Positions 39,243 through 49,214 of a stretch of DNA of 62,290 bases are shown piece by piece. The stretch comes from Alphaproteobacteria bacterium. GTDB lineage: Bacteria; Pseudomonadota; Alphaproteobacteria; Caulobacterales; Parvularculaceae. The stretch spans positions 1 to 62,290 of the forward strand of contig JAADIQ010000018.1 of the NCBI GenBank assembly GCA_013151255.1. Reading direction: 5' to 3'. The first letter of the stretch is position 1. Every line of letters begins with the position of its first letter. Position numbers and translations under genes: made by a program. The notes beneath the pieces were generated by a model that was not told where the DNA came from, ran no database searches, and worked only from the letters and a program-made list of their open reading frames with translations.

Positions 39243-39582
39243 TCATTATCACCAACCTTTAGACCGGACATTCCACGCTCTTGGCGATGCGACGCGCCGC
39301 GAAATCCTGTCGATGCTCGCAACCGAAGGCCCCTGTTCAGCCAACACGCTGCGGGCGCCCTTCAATTCTGCACAGCCGACGATTTCCAAACACCTCAAGG
39401 TGCTTGAAAAGGCTGGCTTGGTGACGCGCGAAATACAGGGCCGAAACCATCGGTTTCAATTGGCGTTGGCGCCCATGAAAGAGGCCGAAGAGTGGATTGC
39501 GCGGCACCAGGCGTTTTGGGAAGGCGCATTGCAACGCCTGGAGGATTTTGTAACCAAACAAGAGCCAAAGGACGGGCAATGA
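39235..39582 (+). CDS. ArsR-family transcriptional regulator
   Basis: 115 residues, a winged-helix protein: FHALGDATRREILSMLATEG, then the recognition helix in SAQPTISKHLKVLEKAGLVTRE. There is no metal-binding cysteine pair, so it belongs to the non-metal group that pairs with SRPBCC proteins. The ATG lies in the middle of a 16-bp palindrome, a likely own operator. The stop overlaps the next start by 4 bases (ATGA). Confidence 0.93.
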   Translation: MAIHYHQPLDRTFHALGDATRREILSMLATEGPCSANTLRAPFNSAQPTISKHLKVLEKAGLVTREIQGRNHRFQLALAPMKEAEEWIARHQAFWEGALQRLEDFVTKQEPKDGQ

Positions 39583-40049
39583 CCGAGGCTGCGCGCACGC
39601 ATTCAATTACTATCCGTCGTTTGATATCGGCTAATCAAGAATGCGTATTCAATGCATTTCGTGATCCCAAATTGTTGTCTCAGTGGTTCACGCCGCATGC
39701 TGATATTTCGGTTGAAGTGTTAGCCTTCGACTTCTCTCCGCAAGGGGCTTTTCGACTGCGATACACGATGCCAGATGGGACGTACCCAATCATCGGCGGC
39801 GCATATGAAATTATCGAAAAACCGCACCTGATCGTCTTTTCCTGGGTTTGGGAAGAACCTGACATTCACGCAAATATTCCAACACGGGTCACCGTTCAGC
39901 TTGTCAAAAAAAATGACCACACCGAAGTCGTCATCAATCACCAACAATTGCCCTCACAAGACGCCTGCAGCCGTTATGAAAAAGGTTGGGAAGGCATGCT
40001 CGGTCAGCTCCAAAACATGACCGAAATCAATAATGAAAAACCAGCATAG
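39579..40049 (+). CDS. SRPBCC (AHSA1-like) domain protein
   Basis: 156 residues from the ATG at 39579, coupled to the regulator by an ATGA overlap. It shows the usual AHSA1/START signatures ITIRRLISANQECVFNAFRD, LLSQWFTPH and the late GWEGMLGQLQNM. The fold makes a hydrophobic cavity for small lipophilic ligands. ArsR-SRPBCC pairs are common and the ligand is usually unknown. Confidence 0.9.
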   Translation: MTEAARTHSITIRRLISANQECVFNAFRDPKLLSQWFTPHADISVEVLAFDFSPQGAFRLRYTMPDGTYPIIGGAYEIIEKPHLIVFSWVWEEPDIHANIPTRVTVQLVKKNDHTEVVINHQQLPSQDACSRYEKGWEGMLGQLQNMTEINNEKPA

Positions 40050-40058
40050 GCGCACGGC

Positions 40059-40460
40059 ATGGCTGAAATAAATTTACCAATTACATCAATACTGACAGGC
40101 GGCCTCATCATTTTGTTGGTGATGCTGAGCGCCATGGTAACGGCGCGCCGGGCGCGGCTCGGCGGCATAGAATTTGGCGATGCGCAAGATGAAACATTGC
40201 GTGCAAGAATACGTGCACATGGCAATTTAATCGAAATTGCGCCCATGGTGCTAATCGCTATTGCTCTGATGGAATATGCGGGCGCCTCCAGCACTTTGTT
40301 ACTGGGTTTTGCTGGCGTTTTCTTCATTGGGCGCATTCTCCATGCTCTGCGCATGTATCTCGGCAATCCCTATATCGGCCTTTTCTCGATCATATCGCAG
40401 CACGTAATTTGCCTCGGCGCCGGGGCATGGCTGCTTAAACATTTTCTTTTTTCAATCTAA
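40059..40460 (+). CDS. MAPEG family membrane protein
   Basis: 133 residues with four hydrophobic segments. LRARIRAHGNLIEIAPMVLI is the MAPEG signature (R-x-x-x-A-H-x-N-x-x-E), followed by GRILHALRMY. The family includes glutathione transferases and peroxidases of the membrane. It lies 9 bases after the SRPBCC gene in the same operon, suggesting a joint response to a lipophilic compound. Confidence 0.9.
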   Translation: MAEINLPITSILTGGLIILLVMLSAMVTARRARLGGIEFGDAQDETLRARIRAHGNLIEIAPMVLIAIALMEYAGASSTLLLGFAGVFFIGRILHALRMYLGNPYIGLFSIISQHVICLGAGAWLLKHFLFSI

Positions 40461-40547
40461 ACCGTTCACCGCCCCCCTACCCGGCGCGCGCGGAACCTGC
40501 TACGGCGGGGGCTGTTTAACACCGAAATTCCACTGAGAGCCTTCCCC

Positions 40548-42876
40548 TTGCCCGAAAAAAAAACCCCGCCCCGGCGTCCTCGCCGCTCCGACAGTCCCGC
40601 CGCGCTGCCGTCAAAAGAGGATATCATCGCGTTTTTAAACGGCGCTGACGGCGATTCTGTGCGGCGTGATCTGGCGCGGCATTTCGGCGTTAAGGGCGCG
40701 GCCCGCGCTGAATTGCGGGCGCTGTTGAAGCAAATGGACGCGGACGGATTAATCAACCTCAAAACCGGCAAACGCATCGCCGTCGCCGGGCGCCTGGCGC
40801 CGGTGTTGCCGATTGATGTTATTTCGGTTGACGATGACGGCGATCTGGAATGCGAACCGGCCGACTGGCGCGACGACCATCGCGCGCCGATGATCCGCAT
40901 TGCCGCTACGCACGCCGCCAAACACAAGCCGCCGCCCGGCGTCGGCGACCGATTGCTGGCGCGGCTGACGCCGGCTGGCGACAACTCCTATGAAGCCGCG
41001 ATCATCAAAGAGATCGGCAAGGGCGCGCACCGTTTCCTCGCCGTTTATAACGCCAAGCGCGGCGGCGCCACCGCTGACCCGGTTGAGCGTCGCGCCAAGG
41101 GCCATTTCACGATTGCACCCGGTGACGAAGGCGGCGCCAAGGATGGCGATCTGGTGTGGATCGAGACCAAGAATGAACGCGGCTATGGCCCGCGCAAGGC
41201 CCGCGTGCGTTCCATCCATCGCCGGTCATATCGACGACATCCATGCCTATTCTACGATTGCGCTCGCCAATCAGGATATCCGCACCGAGTTTCCGGCCTC
41301 CGTCCTCGAAGAAGCGCAAAAAGCACAGCTTCCGGGCATCGAGGGCTTCACGGATCTGCGCGATACGCCGCTTTTCACCATCGATCCGGGCGATGCAAAA
41401 GACCATGACGACGCGGTGTTCGCTGAACCTGATCCGAACCCGGACAATCCCGGCGGCCATCGCGTTATCGTCGCCATTGCCGATGTCAGCTACTTTGTGC
41501 GTCCCGGCAGCGCACTCGACACTGAGGCGCTAAAGCGCGCCAACTCGGTCTACCTGCCCGACCGCGTCGTGCCGATGTTGCCGGAGCGGCTGTCTAACGA
41601 CCTTTGTTCCCTGCGCGAGCATGAAGACCGGCCGTGCCTTGCGGTCGATATGATTATCACCGCGCAGGGCGTTAAAAAATCCCACCGCTTTGTCCGCGCG
41701 ATAATGCGGTCCGCCGCCAAGCTTTCCTATGAGGAAGCGCAGGCCATCAGCGAGGGGGGGCCGGCTTCGCCTGAGATAAAAATCGCGGTGAAAAATCTTT
41801 ATCGCGCGTTCAAAGCCCGCTGGGCTGAGCGTATGAAACGCGCGCCGCTGGACCTTGATCTGCCCGAGCGCAAAATCATTATGAACAAGGCCGGCCGGGT
41901 TGAAAAAGTCGTCAAGCGCGAGCGCTTTGACGCCCATCGCGTGATTGAGGAGTTTATGATCCTCGCCAATGTCGCGGCCGCCGAAACCCTGGAGCGCGCC
42001 CGTACGCCGTTGATTTACCGGGTCCATGACCAGCCCGATGAAGAAACCCTCAAAGGGGCGCGCGAATACCTGAAATCGCTCGATTATTCGCTTTCCAAGG
42101 GCGGCGCCGTGCGGCCTGCAAACTTCAACCAACTCCTGAAGATTGCCAGCCAGCGCGATGAAAAGGAGATGGTCTCCGAGATTGTCTTGCGCTCCCAGCT
42201 GCGGGCGGTTTACGCCACCGAAAACCTCGGCCATTTCGGTCTGAACCTGCCGCGTTACGCCCATTTCACCTCACCGATCCGGCGTTATGCCGACCTCACG
42301 GTCCACCGTGCGCTGATCAAGGCCTGCAAGCTCGGCCCCGGCGGCCAGAGCGCGGAGGAGGCAAAAGCGCTCGGCGATATCGCCGACCAGATTTCAACGC
42401 TGGAGCGCCGCGCCATGGCCGCCGAGCGCGAGGCGAACGACCGCTATCTGTCGGCGTTTTTAGAATCGCGTGTCGGTTCCAGCTTCGACGCGCGCATCCG
42501 CGGCGTCACCAGGTTTGGCCTGTTCGTCATGCTCGATGAGACCGGCGCCGACGGCTTCATTCCGATCCGCAATCTCGGCAATGAATATTACCGCTATGAA
42601 GAAGCGATGCATTGCGTCATCGGCAGCGCCTCGGGCGGTATTTATCGGCTGGGCCAGGAAGTCCGCGTCAAACTCGCCGAAGCAACACCGCTCACCGGCG
42701 GTTTGCGCTTCGACATGCTGAGCAACCCCCTGCCCGGCGTCAACAAACGAAAAGCCGCAACAAAAAAATCCGGACGCAAAGGCGCCAAGAAAAACAACCG
42801 GCGCAGCGCCGCATCCGCGCCGGTCAAGAAAAACAAAAAGCGACGAAAATCAAACGCAAAACCGCGCAAAGATTAG
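40548..42876 (+). pseudogene. rnr: ribonuclease R, frame broken by a 4-base tandem duplication
   Basis: The start (TTG, MPEKKTPPRRPRR) and first 222 codons read correctly through GYGPRKARVRSI. At 41212-41219 CCAT is doubled (TCCATCCATCGCC instead of TCCATCGCC), moving the frame. The other frame then continues with AGHIDDIHAYSTIALANQDI, the RNB active-site block FTIDPGDAKDHDDAVF, FTSPIRRYADLTVHRAL, an S1 domain, and a Lys/Arg tail to 42876. Removing four bases gives 774 residues, the normal length. RNase R degrades structured RNA 3'-5'. It may be an error in the sequence rather than a true null. Confidence 0.9.
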
Positions 42877-43386
42877 CTGCGAAACATTTCTCGCCGCTCT
42901 TACAAATCCGGCGCGCCAACAAACCCATCGGCGGCCGCAATAATCCACAATGTCAAAGAGCCCGCACAGGCGAACTCGCATTCCCTGCACATGAACGCTG
43001 AAAGAGCCTAAAGGGGTTTTGCGACGCGCTTGGTTTGCGCAATGTCGCCTGTGAGATAGGCCGCATATCGACGTTGGGAAGAGTATAAGGCCACTGAGAT
43101 GCGTGAGGATAACTTTTCACCGAATATAGGTTTTATGGCCAACTACCCTCTCAGGGTTGTATTTTCGAGGATTCGATTCGTGTGGAGGTTGTGCGGATTT
43201 TGGTGGTTTTTTTAAGAACCCCCTTCGACCGCTTCGCGGCCACTTCCCCCGTAAACGGGGGAAGAAAGAGCTGGCGGCAAACTCAACGTAGTTCTTCCCC
43301 CGCTTGCGGGGGAAGTGTCACCGGAGGTGACGAAGGGGGTTCCTTCTACAAGAGCTAAAATCTAATCGTCAGCACCCCAACCAACC
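42877..43386. other. intergenic region, no gene seen
   Basis: 510 bases between the convergent rnr and S9 peptidase genes. The only structure I can support is the 127-base family B repeat at 43216-43342. No tRNA, small ribosomal protein gene or T-run terminator was found in the rest. Confidence 0.5.
43216..43342. repeat. composite inverted-repeat element (family B), copy 2
   Basis: Perfect 12-base ends (GAACCCCCTTCG and its reverse complement). Inside, from left: CCGCTTCGCGG, CTTCCCCCGTAAACGGGGGAAG split as a hairpin, a centre of about 27 bases, the matching CTTCCCCCGCTTGCGGGGGAAG hairpin, and GTCACCGGAGGTGAC. It is mirror-symmetric overall, like a MITE or a REP doublet. Confidence 0.85.
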
Positions 43387-45614
43387 CTACTTCTCATGCT
43401 CCACAGGCGCAGCCTCTTCCATACCCAGCGCCTTCAACGCAAACGCATAAAGATGCGCACGCTCCTCCAGCCGTTCAAACCGCGCCGCCGAACCGCCATG
43501 GCCGGCGCCCATATTGGTGCGCAGGACAAACGGACCGCCGCGCGCCTCATCGCGCAATCGCGCCACCCATTTGGCCGGCTCCCAATAGGTCACCCGGTAG
43601 TCCGCAAGGCCCGCCGTCGCCATGATCGGCGGGTAATCCGCCTCCTGAATATTGTCATAAGGCGAATAGGCGGCAATCCATTGATACTGCTCTTTTGAGG
43701 TAATCGGATTGCCCCACTCCTCCCATTCCGGCGGGGTTAGCGGTAACTCGCCGTCGGATATGGTGTTGATGACGTCGACAAACGGCACCGCGCCGATCAC
43801 GCCGGCAAAAAGCTCAGGACGCAGATTGACCGTGGCGCCAACCAGCAACCCGCCGGCGCTGCCGCCATAAATCACGATGCGTTTTGGCGATGTATAACCG
43901 TCCGCAATCAACGCATCGGCGGCGGCTGCAAAATCCGTAAATGTATTCATTTTCTTGTCGAGCTTGCCGTCAAGATACCATTGGCGCCCCTTCGCCGCGC
44001 CGCCGCGCATATGGGCGAGCGCATAGATGACGCCGCGGTCCACCAGCGGCAGGATGTTTGTTGAAAAGCTGTCCGGAATGGTCACGCCATAAGACCCATA
44101 GCCATAAAGCAGAACCGGCGCGGAGCCGTCCTTCGGCGTTGACTTTAAGCGCAGCACCATGACGGGGATTTGCGCGCCGTCCGGCGCCGGCGCATTCAAA
44201 CGCTCAACCACATAAAGTGACGGATCATGCCCGCTTGGCACCTCCTGGGTTTTCAGTAATGTGCGCGTACGGGTTTGCATGTCATAGTCATAGGTCTGTT
44301 CCGGCGTAGACGGAGACTCATAGGAAAAACGCAAAACCTTCGCATCAAATTCATAGCCGGGATTGACGCCGATCGCATAAGCCGCCTCGTCAAAGGCAAC
44401 TTCGTGTTGTTCGCCATCATAAGTCGACACAACAATGCGCGGCAGCGCATCACTGCGCACGATGCGGACAAAATAATCCTTAAACGGTGCAAAATCGACG
44501 ATATAAGAGCCCGCCTCATGAGCGATCCAGTCTTGCCAGTTCTCCCGGCCGGGATCGGCAATCGGCGCCTTGACGATTTTAAAATCCACCGCGCCGCCGG
44601 CGTTAGTCCGGATTAGAAACTCATCACCGTAATGTTCGGGGCTGTATTCAACGCCGTTGTCACGCGCGGCAATCACGACCGGGGCTGCGTCCGGTGCATC
44701 GGCGCGGATATAGCGCACCTCGCTGGTGATTTGGCTGTCGGCGTGAATGAAAATATAATCGCCGCTTTGGCTCTTGGAGACATAGAGAAAGAAACTGTCG
44801 TCTTTTTCCTCATAGACGAGTTTGTCCTCAGCCGGATCTGCGCCCAGAAGGTGGTATCTCACACGCACAGGGCGCTGATTGTCGTCGCGCTCGACATAGA
44901 AAAAGCCGCTGCTGTCTGCATTCCAGGTCGCGCCGGAGCCGTCCGCGCTTTCTATGCGGTCGGTATAGTCCTCGCCTGTTTCGATGTTGCGAATGGAAAT
45001 CGTATAATATTCAGAACCCAGACGGTCGAGCGCATAGGAAACGAGCTTGTGATCAGGACTGTGGGAGACGCCGCGAATGCTGAAAAATTTCGAATCTCCC
45101 TTCTCCGCATCGCCGTCAAATAAAACCTGTTCGTCGCCGCCAGCGCGCGGCGCGCGCATGAATACTGGATATTGTCCGCTCTCGCGATATTTCGTCCAAT
45201 ATTTCCAGCCGCCATCAGGCATCGGGACGCTGCTATCATCTTCCTTGATCCGTGCGCGCATTTCCTCAAACAGGGTCTTGCGCAGCTGGTCGAGGTCTCC
45301 CGTCACTTCATTGTAATAAGCGTTTTCCGCGTCGAGGACGGCGCGAATATCATCATCGAGCTTTGACGGATCGCGCAGGACTTCCTGCCAGTTTTCATCG
45401 CGCAGCCATGCATAATTGTCTGTGCGCGTGAGCCCGTGCTGGGTGATTTCAACCGGGCGTTTTTCAACTTCCGGTGCGGTGATGTCGCGCGCGGCGGCAA
45501 ATGGATCACGGTCGTTCATTACTTCCACTTTCTCTTCGGTCTCATTGTTCGCCGGGGCTGGCCGCAAGCCGCGACCGCGCCGGCCAATGCAATGGCCGCG
45601 CGTTTCATCTTCAT
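43387..45614 (-). CDS. oligopeptidase B-like S9 peptidase; lipoprotein leader separated by a one-base frameshift
   Basis: The catalytic part (726 residues in one frame, first ATG at 45519) has the beta-propeller and the S9 triad: YGGSAGGLLVGA (Ser), ADYRVTYWEPAKW (Asp region) and MGAGHGGSAARF (His). It cuts after basic residues in short peptides if it acts like PtrB. Upstream, in the neighbouring frame, MKMKRAAIALAGAVAACGQP (from 45614, with GGGAGA before it) is a perfect lipoprotein signal. It would join to PAPANNETEEKVEVMNDRD if the G4 run at 45554-45557 had one more base. Either the leader is real and the run is short by one base, or a cytosolic form starts at 45519. Confidence 0.8.
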
Positions 45615-45868
45615 ATCCAGATTCTCCCGTTCCCCGCGAAAATTGATCCTGCCATAGTGTTTATGATCGCGCCGTCGGAACCGATGCGCTCGACGATAAC
45701 ATTGGCACAGGCCGGCGCATATAGGCAATTCCCATCCGCCAAGGGCGTTCACTTGCACGCCTTTCCGGGCCTCATCTCACAATCCATAAAACCTCCGTGA
45801 GCGGGACTGACCTTGCCACCCGCCCGTGATAGTCAGAGCGCTGTAGTCTGAGTTTTTTGGAGAATATT

Positions 45869-46486
45869 GTGAATCTATTACGGTCAATATTAGCGGCAGT
45901 CGTATGCGTCTTTGCGCTCGCCGCCGGAACGACAAGCTTATCCGCACAACAGCCGGAAGAAACCAGCAAAGGCCGAACCGAGACGGCGGTGTTTGCCGGC
46001 GGGTGTTTCTGGTGTGTTGAGGCTGACCTTGAAAAGCTCGACGGCGTCGGCGATGTTATCTCAGGCTATAGTGGCGGCGATTTACAAAACCCGACTTATG
46101 AAAATCATGATGGCCATATTGAAGTGGTCGAGGCGCCTTTTGACCCGGACGTCATTTCCTATCGCGAACTCACCGATTATTTCCTGCGCCATATCGATGT
46201 GCTCGACGATGGCGGACAGTTTTGCGACCGCGGCTACACTTACACGACAGCGATTTTTTATAATAACGAAGACCAGCGCAAAGACGCCGAGGCGGCGATC
46301 AGTGCCGCTGAAGCGGAGCTTGGAAAATCCGTCGTCACGCCGGTGCGCGCGCTGGACAAGTTTTGGATCGCCGAAGGCTATCACCAGGATTATTACAAGA
46401 GGAATAAACTGCGCTACCGCTATTACCGCACCAGCTGCGGCCGCGACCGGCGGGTGAAGGCGGTGTGGGGCAAGCACAAGAAATAA
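45869..46486 (+). CDS. msrA: exported peptide methionine sulfoxide reductase A
   Basis: 205 residues from a GTG at 45869 with GGAGAA at 45859-45864; a TTG at 45857 lies inside that site and is unlikely. A signal peptide (about 1-26, ending LSA) is followed by the MsrA domain. FAGGCFWCVEADLEKLDGV gives the nucleophile Cys46, and a later GYSGG, NPTYENH and GYHQDYY are standard. It repairs S-sulfoxide of methionine in exported proteins. No MsrB domain or gene is adjacent. Confidence 0.92.
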   Translation: MNLLRSILAAVVCVFALAAGTTSLSAQQPEETSKGRTETAVFAGGCFWCVEADLEKLDGVGDVISGYSGGDLQNPTYENHDGHIEVVEAPFDPDVISYRELTDYFLRHIDVLDDGGQFCDRGYTYTTAIFYNNEDQRKDAEAAISAAEAELGKSVVTPVRALDKFWIAEGYHQDYYKRNKLRYRYYRTSCGRDRRVKAVWGKHKK

Positions 46487-46500
46487 GAACTTGCACTAAA

Positions 46501-46532
46501 TTTTTACCTCCCCCTTGAGGGGGAGGTAAAAA
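46501..46532. repeat. solo family C palindrome (14-bp perfect stem)
   Basis: TTTTTACCTCCCCC - TTGA - GGGGGAGGTAAAAA, in the 86-base gap between the convergent msrA and M3 genes. The A/T ends make it look like a terminator, but no T-run follows the stem on either strand. Confidence 0.75.
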
Positions 46533-46572
46533 GTCCAGAGAAATGCGAAAACCTATTTCGTATTACCCGCCC

Positions 46573-48822
46573 CTATTCCACCGTACTGTCATCCGCATCC
46601 GCGCCTGGAACCGGAAAGCCGCGATCGCGCATCAGCGCGTCGATCTTTGCGTCGCGGCCGCGGAAAGCGCGATAGGCGTCGGCCGGATCGACGGAATTGC
46701 GCGAAGCGAACAGATTATCGACCAGGCTTTTGGCGACTTGCTTGTCGTAAAACCCGCCCGGCGCCTCAGCGAAAGCTTCGGCTGCATCGGAGGTTAAAAC
46801 ATCCGCCCACATATAGCCGTAATACCCGGCCGAATAGCCTTCGCCGGAAAAGATGTGACCAAATTGCGGAGACCGGTGACGCATGACGATTTCGTCCGGC
46901 ATGCCAAGCTCGGCCAGCGTCGCGCGCTCAAACGCATCCGGGTCAATACCGGTCGGATCAACCGTGTGGTAGCGCATATCGACAAGCGCCGAGGCGAGAT
47001 ATTCCGTTGTTGAAAAGCCCTGATTGAACGTCGCGGCGGCTTTGATTTTCGCCACCAGTTCAGCCGGTATAGGCTCGCCGGTTTGATAATGAACGAGATA
47101 ATTGTCGATAACTTTGTCGGTGGTGAGCCAGCGCTCCAGCAGTTGCGACTGGAATTCGGTATAGTCGCGCACGCCGCTATTCAGCGTCGGATAGTCAACA
47201 TTCGACGACAGGCCGTGCAGCGCGTGGCCGAATTCGTGGAAATAGGTTCCCGCATCGTCCCATGATATTAACACCGGTTCGCCCGGCGCGCCTTTGATGA
47301 AGTTGGAGTTGTTGGAGACCAGCGGGGTTTTCGCAACGCCGCCCAGCGTGTCATGGCTGCGATAGCCGGTCATCCAGGCGCCGGAACGCTTGCCCGGACG
47401 CGCAAAGGGGTCGAGATACCAAAGGCCGACCGCATCGCCCGTGGTCTTGTCGGTGACTTCCCAAACGCCGACATCTTCATGCCACACCGGCACGGAGCCT
47501 TCCGGGACGGCTGTGAATTTATAGTTGAACAATTCACCGGCAACGAAGAACATCGCCTCGCGCAATTTGCCCAGTTGCAGATATTGCTTCACTTCGTCCG
47601 AGTTCAGATCATATTTCGCCTGACGAACTTTCTCCATGTAATAGCGATAGTCCCAGGGCGCGATTTTGAACCCGCCGCCATCGCCATCAACAATCGCTTG
47701 CATCTGCGCAACTTCTTCCCTGACGCGAGCAAGCGCCGCCGGCCAGACCGCTTCCATCAGCTCGAGCGCTTGAGCCGGTTCTTTCGCCATGCGGTTCTGA
47801 AGTCGCCACTCGGCATAGTTTCCATATCCGAGAAGCTTCACCCGTTCATCGCGCAGTTGAAGCGTTTCCGCGATGATGGCGTTGTTGTCGTACTCACCGC
47901 CATTGTCGCCACGATTATAATAAATCCGCCATACCGTCTCGCGCAGATCGCGCTCATCGGAATAGGTCAGGAACGGCGCCATCGATGAGCGGGTGTTGGT
48001 GATGGCGTATTCGCCGTCATGCTCGCGCTGGCTCGCCGCCGCTGCGGAGGCTTTGACAAAACTTTCCGGCAGGCCGCTTAACTGGTCGCCGGAAATATAG
48101 GTGACGTAGCCTTCCTCATCGGCGAGCACATTATTGGCGAACTTCGTTCCCAGTTCAGCCAGGCGCTGGTTGATCGCCGCATAGCGCTCTTTCGCCTCGC
48201 CTTCGAGGGTGGCGCCATTGGATGCAAAGCCGTCATAGGTGAGCCAGACAACGCGTTGTTGGGCCGCGTCCAGAGACTTGTAGTCATCGCCTTCGTAAAT
48301 CGCCCGGATACGCGCAAACAGCTTGTCGTTCTGGGTAATCTTGGAATTGAATTCAGACAGCTTCGGCGCCATTTCCTGCTGGATTTCACGGAACTCGGGC
48401 GAGGACATGTTGGCGGACCAGATGCCCCAATAGGTAAAGACATTGCCGAGTTCGTCGCCGGATTTCTCCAGCGGGACAATGGTGTTGGCGAAGCTCGGCG
48501 CGTCCGGGTTATTGGCGATGGCGTCAACTTCCGCGAGGTTGCGCTCCATCCCCGCTTCCAGCGCCGCCTTCAGACCGGCAAGGTCCATCGTATCGAAATG
48601 CGGCACGCCGCCATAAGGCCCGTCATAGGCGGACAATAATGTATCGCCCGCATCGTTGGACGCGTCCGCCGGCGTAATCTCCGCAAACAGATCGATATTT
48701 TCATCGACGGTTTTCTGCGCCATTTCCTGTCCTTCACCAGCCTTGGAAGTTGTGTCTTCTTTCCCGCAGGCGGAAAGCGCGGTCATGATGGCAATCGTTG
48801 AGACAATAAGTTTGATCCGCAT
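46573..48822 (-). CDS. M3-family metallopeptidase lipoprotein
   Basis: 749 residues. MRIKLIVSTIAIMTALSAC gives a lipobox with Cys19, then an acidic linker. The catalytic zinc motif is HEFGHALHGLSS (H-E-x-x-H), in the Dcp/OpdA-type M3 architecture: a long helical N-terminal region, then GAPGEPVLISWDDAGTYFHE split over the zinc site, and a C-terminal GYSAGYYGYMWADVL. It is probably a periplasmic dipeptidyl carboxypeptidase-like enzyme. It is near the S9 peptidase gene, so peptide breakdown in the envelope may be shared. Confidence 0.92.
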   Translation of the reverse strand: MRIKLIVSTIAIMTALSACGKEDTTSKAGEGQEMAQKTVDENIDLFAEITPADASNDAGDTLLSAYDGPYGGVPHFDTMDLAGLKAALEAGMERNLAEVDAIANNPDAPSFANTIVPLEKSGDELGNVFTYWGIWSANMSSPEFREIQQEMAPKLSEFNSKITQNDKLFARIRAIYEGDDYKSLDAAQQRVVWLTYDGFASNGATLEGEAKERYAAINQRLAELGTKFANNVLADEEGYVTYISGDQLSGLPESFVKASAAAASQREHDGEYAITNTRSSMAPFLTYSDERDLRETVWRIYYNRGDNGGEYDNNAIIAETLQLRDERVKLLGYGNYAEWRLQNRMAKEPAQALELMEAVWPAALARVREEVAQMQAIVDGDGGGFKIAPWDYRYYMEKVRQAKYDLNSDEVKQYLQLGKLREAMFFVAGELFNYKFTAVPEGSVPVWHEDVGVWEVTDKTTGDAVGLWYLDPFARPGKRSGAWMTGYRSHDTLGGVAKTPLVSNNSNFIKGAPGEPVLISWDDAGTYFHEFGHALHGLSSNVDYPTLNSGVRDYTEFQSQLLERWLTTDKVIDNYLVHYQTGEPIPAELVAKIKAAATFNQGFSTTEYLASALVDMRYHTVDPTGIDPDAFERATLAELGMPDEIVMRHRSPQFGHIFSGEGYSAGYYGYMWADVLTSDAAEAFAEAPGGFYDKQVAKSLVDNLFASRNSVDPADAYRAFRGRDAKIDALMRDRGFPVPGADADDSTVE

Positions 48823-49214
48823 CAGGCGGCTCCTTCTGGTTCAAATTGAAATACCCCGGCGACGCCGCAAAGGCCCCGCAACCCACATAAATTTCGCGCA
48901 TGGTGCGGAGACTGGGGACGGGTTGCAAGCGGGATCGCGCCCAAATTCTTCGCTTTAACGCGGATATGGCTCGGTTTATCCCGTATGAGTACAATTTGAC
49001 AATTAGCAGCGGTCACGCGAACCGGCAGAACTGCCCTGCGTAAGTCCCAGTAGCAGTTTCTGGCCCTTGGTTGCCAATCGAATGAGAAGAGGCGAATGGC
49101 GGCTTCTGGCCCTTTACGGCCTTTCCGATGGATGGAACCGAACGGCAATAGTTAGCTCTTAATTTGCCGTTCGAACTCCCCTATACAGCGCAAAAGAGTA
49201 GAAAAGGGGGGCAC
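48823..49214. other. intergenic region, no gene seen
   Basis: 392 bases between divergent genes. It probably holds two promoters. A sequence near 49100 (ATGGCGGCTTCTGGCCC) is loosely like the repeat scar at 35100. No open frame or terminator is convincing. Confidence 0.4.

Noticed and set aside
43150..43200. tRNA-like GATTCGATTCG stretch
   Set aside because: No acceptor or anticodon stem can be drawn around it.
46501..46532. Intrinsic terminator for msrA
   Set aside because: The stem is perfect, but the 3' arm ends in AAAAA with no T-run after it on either strand; it matches the family C repeat.
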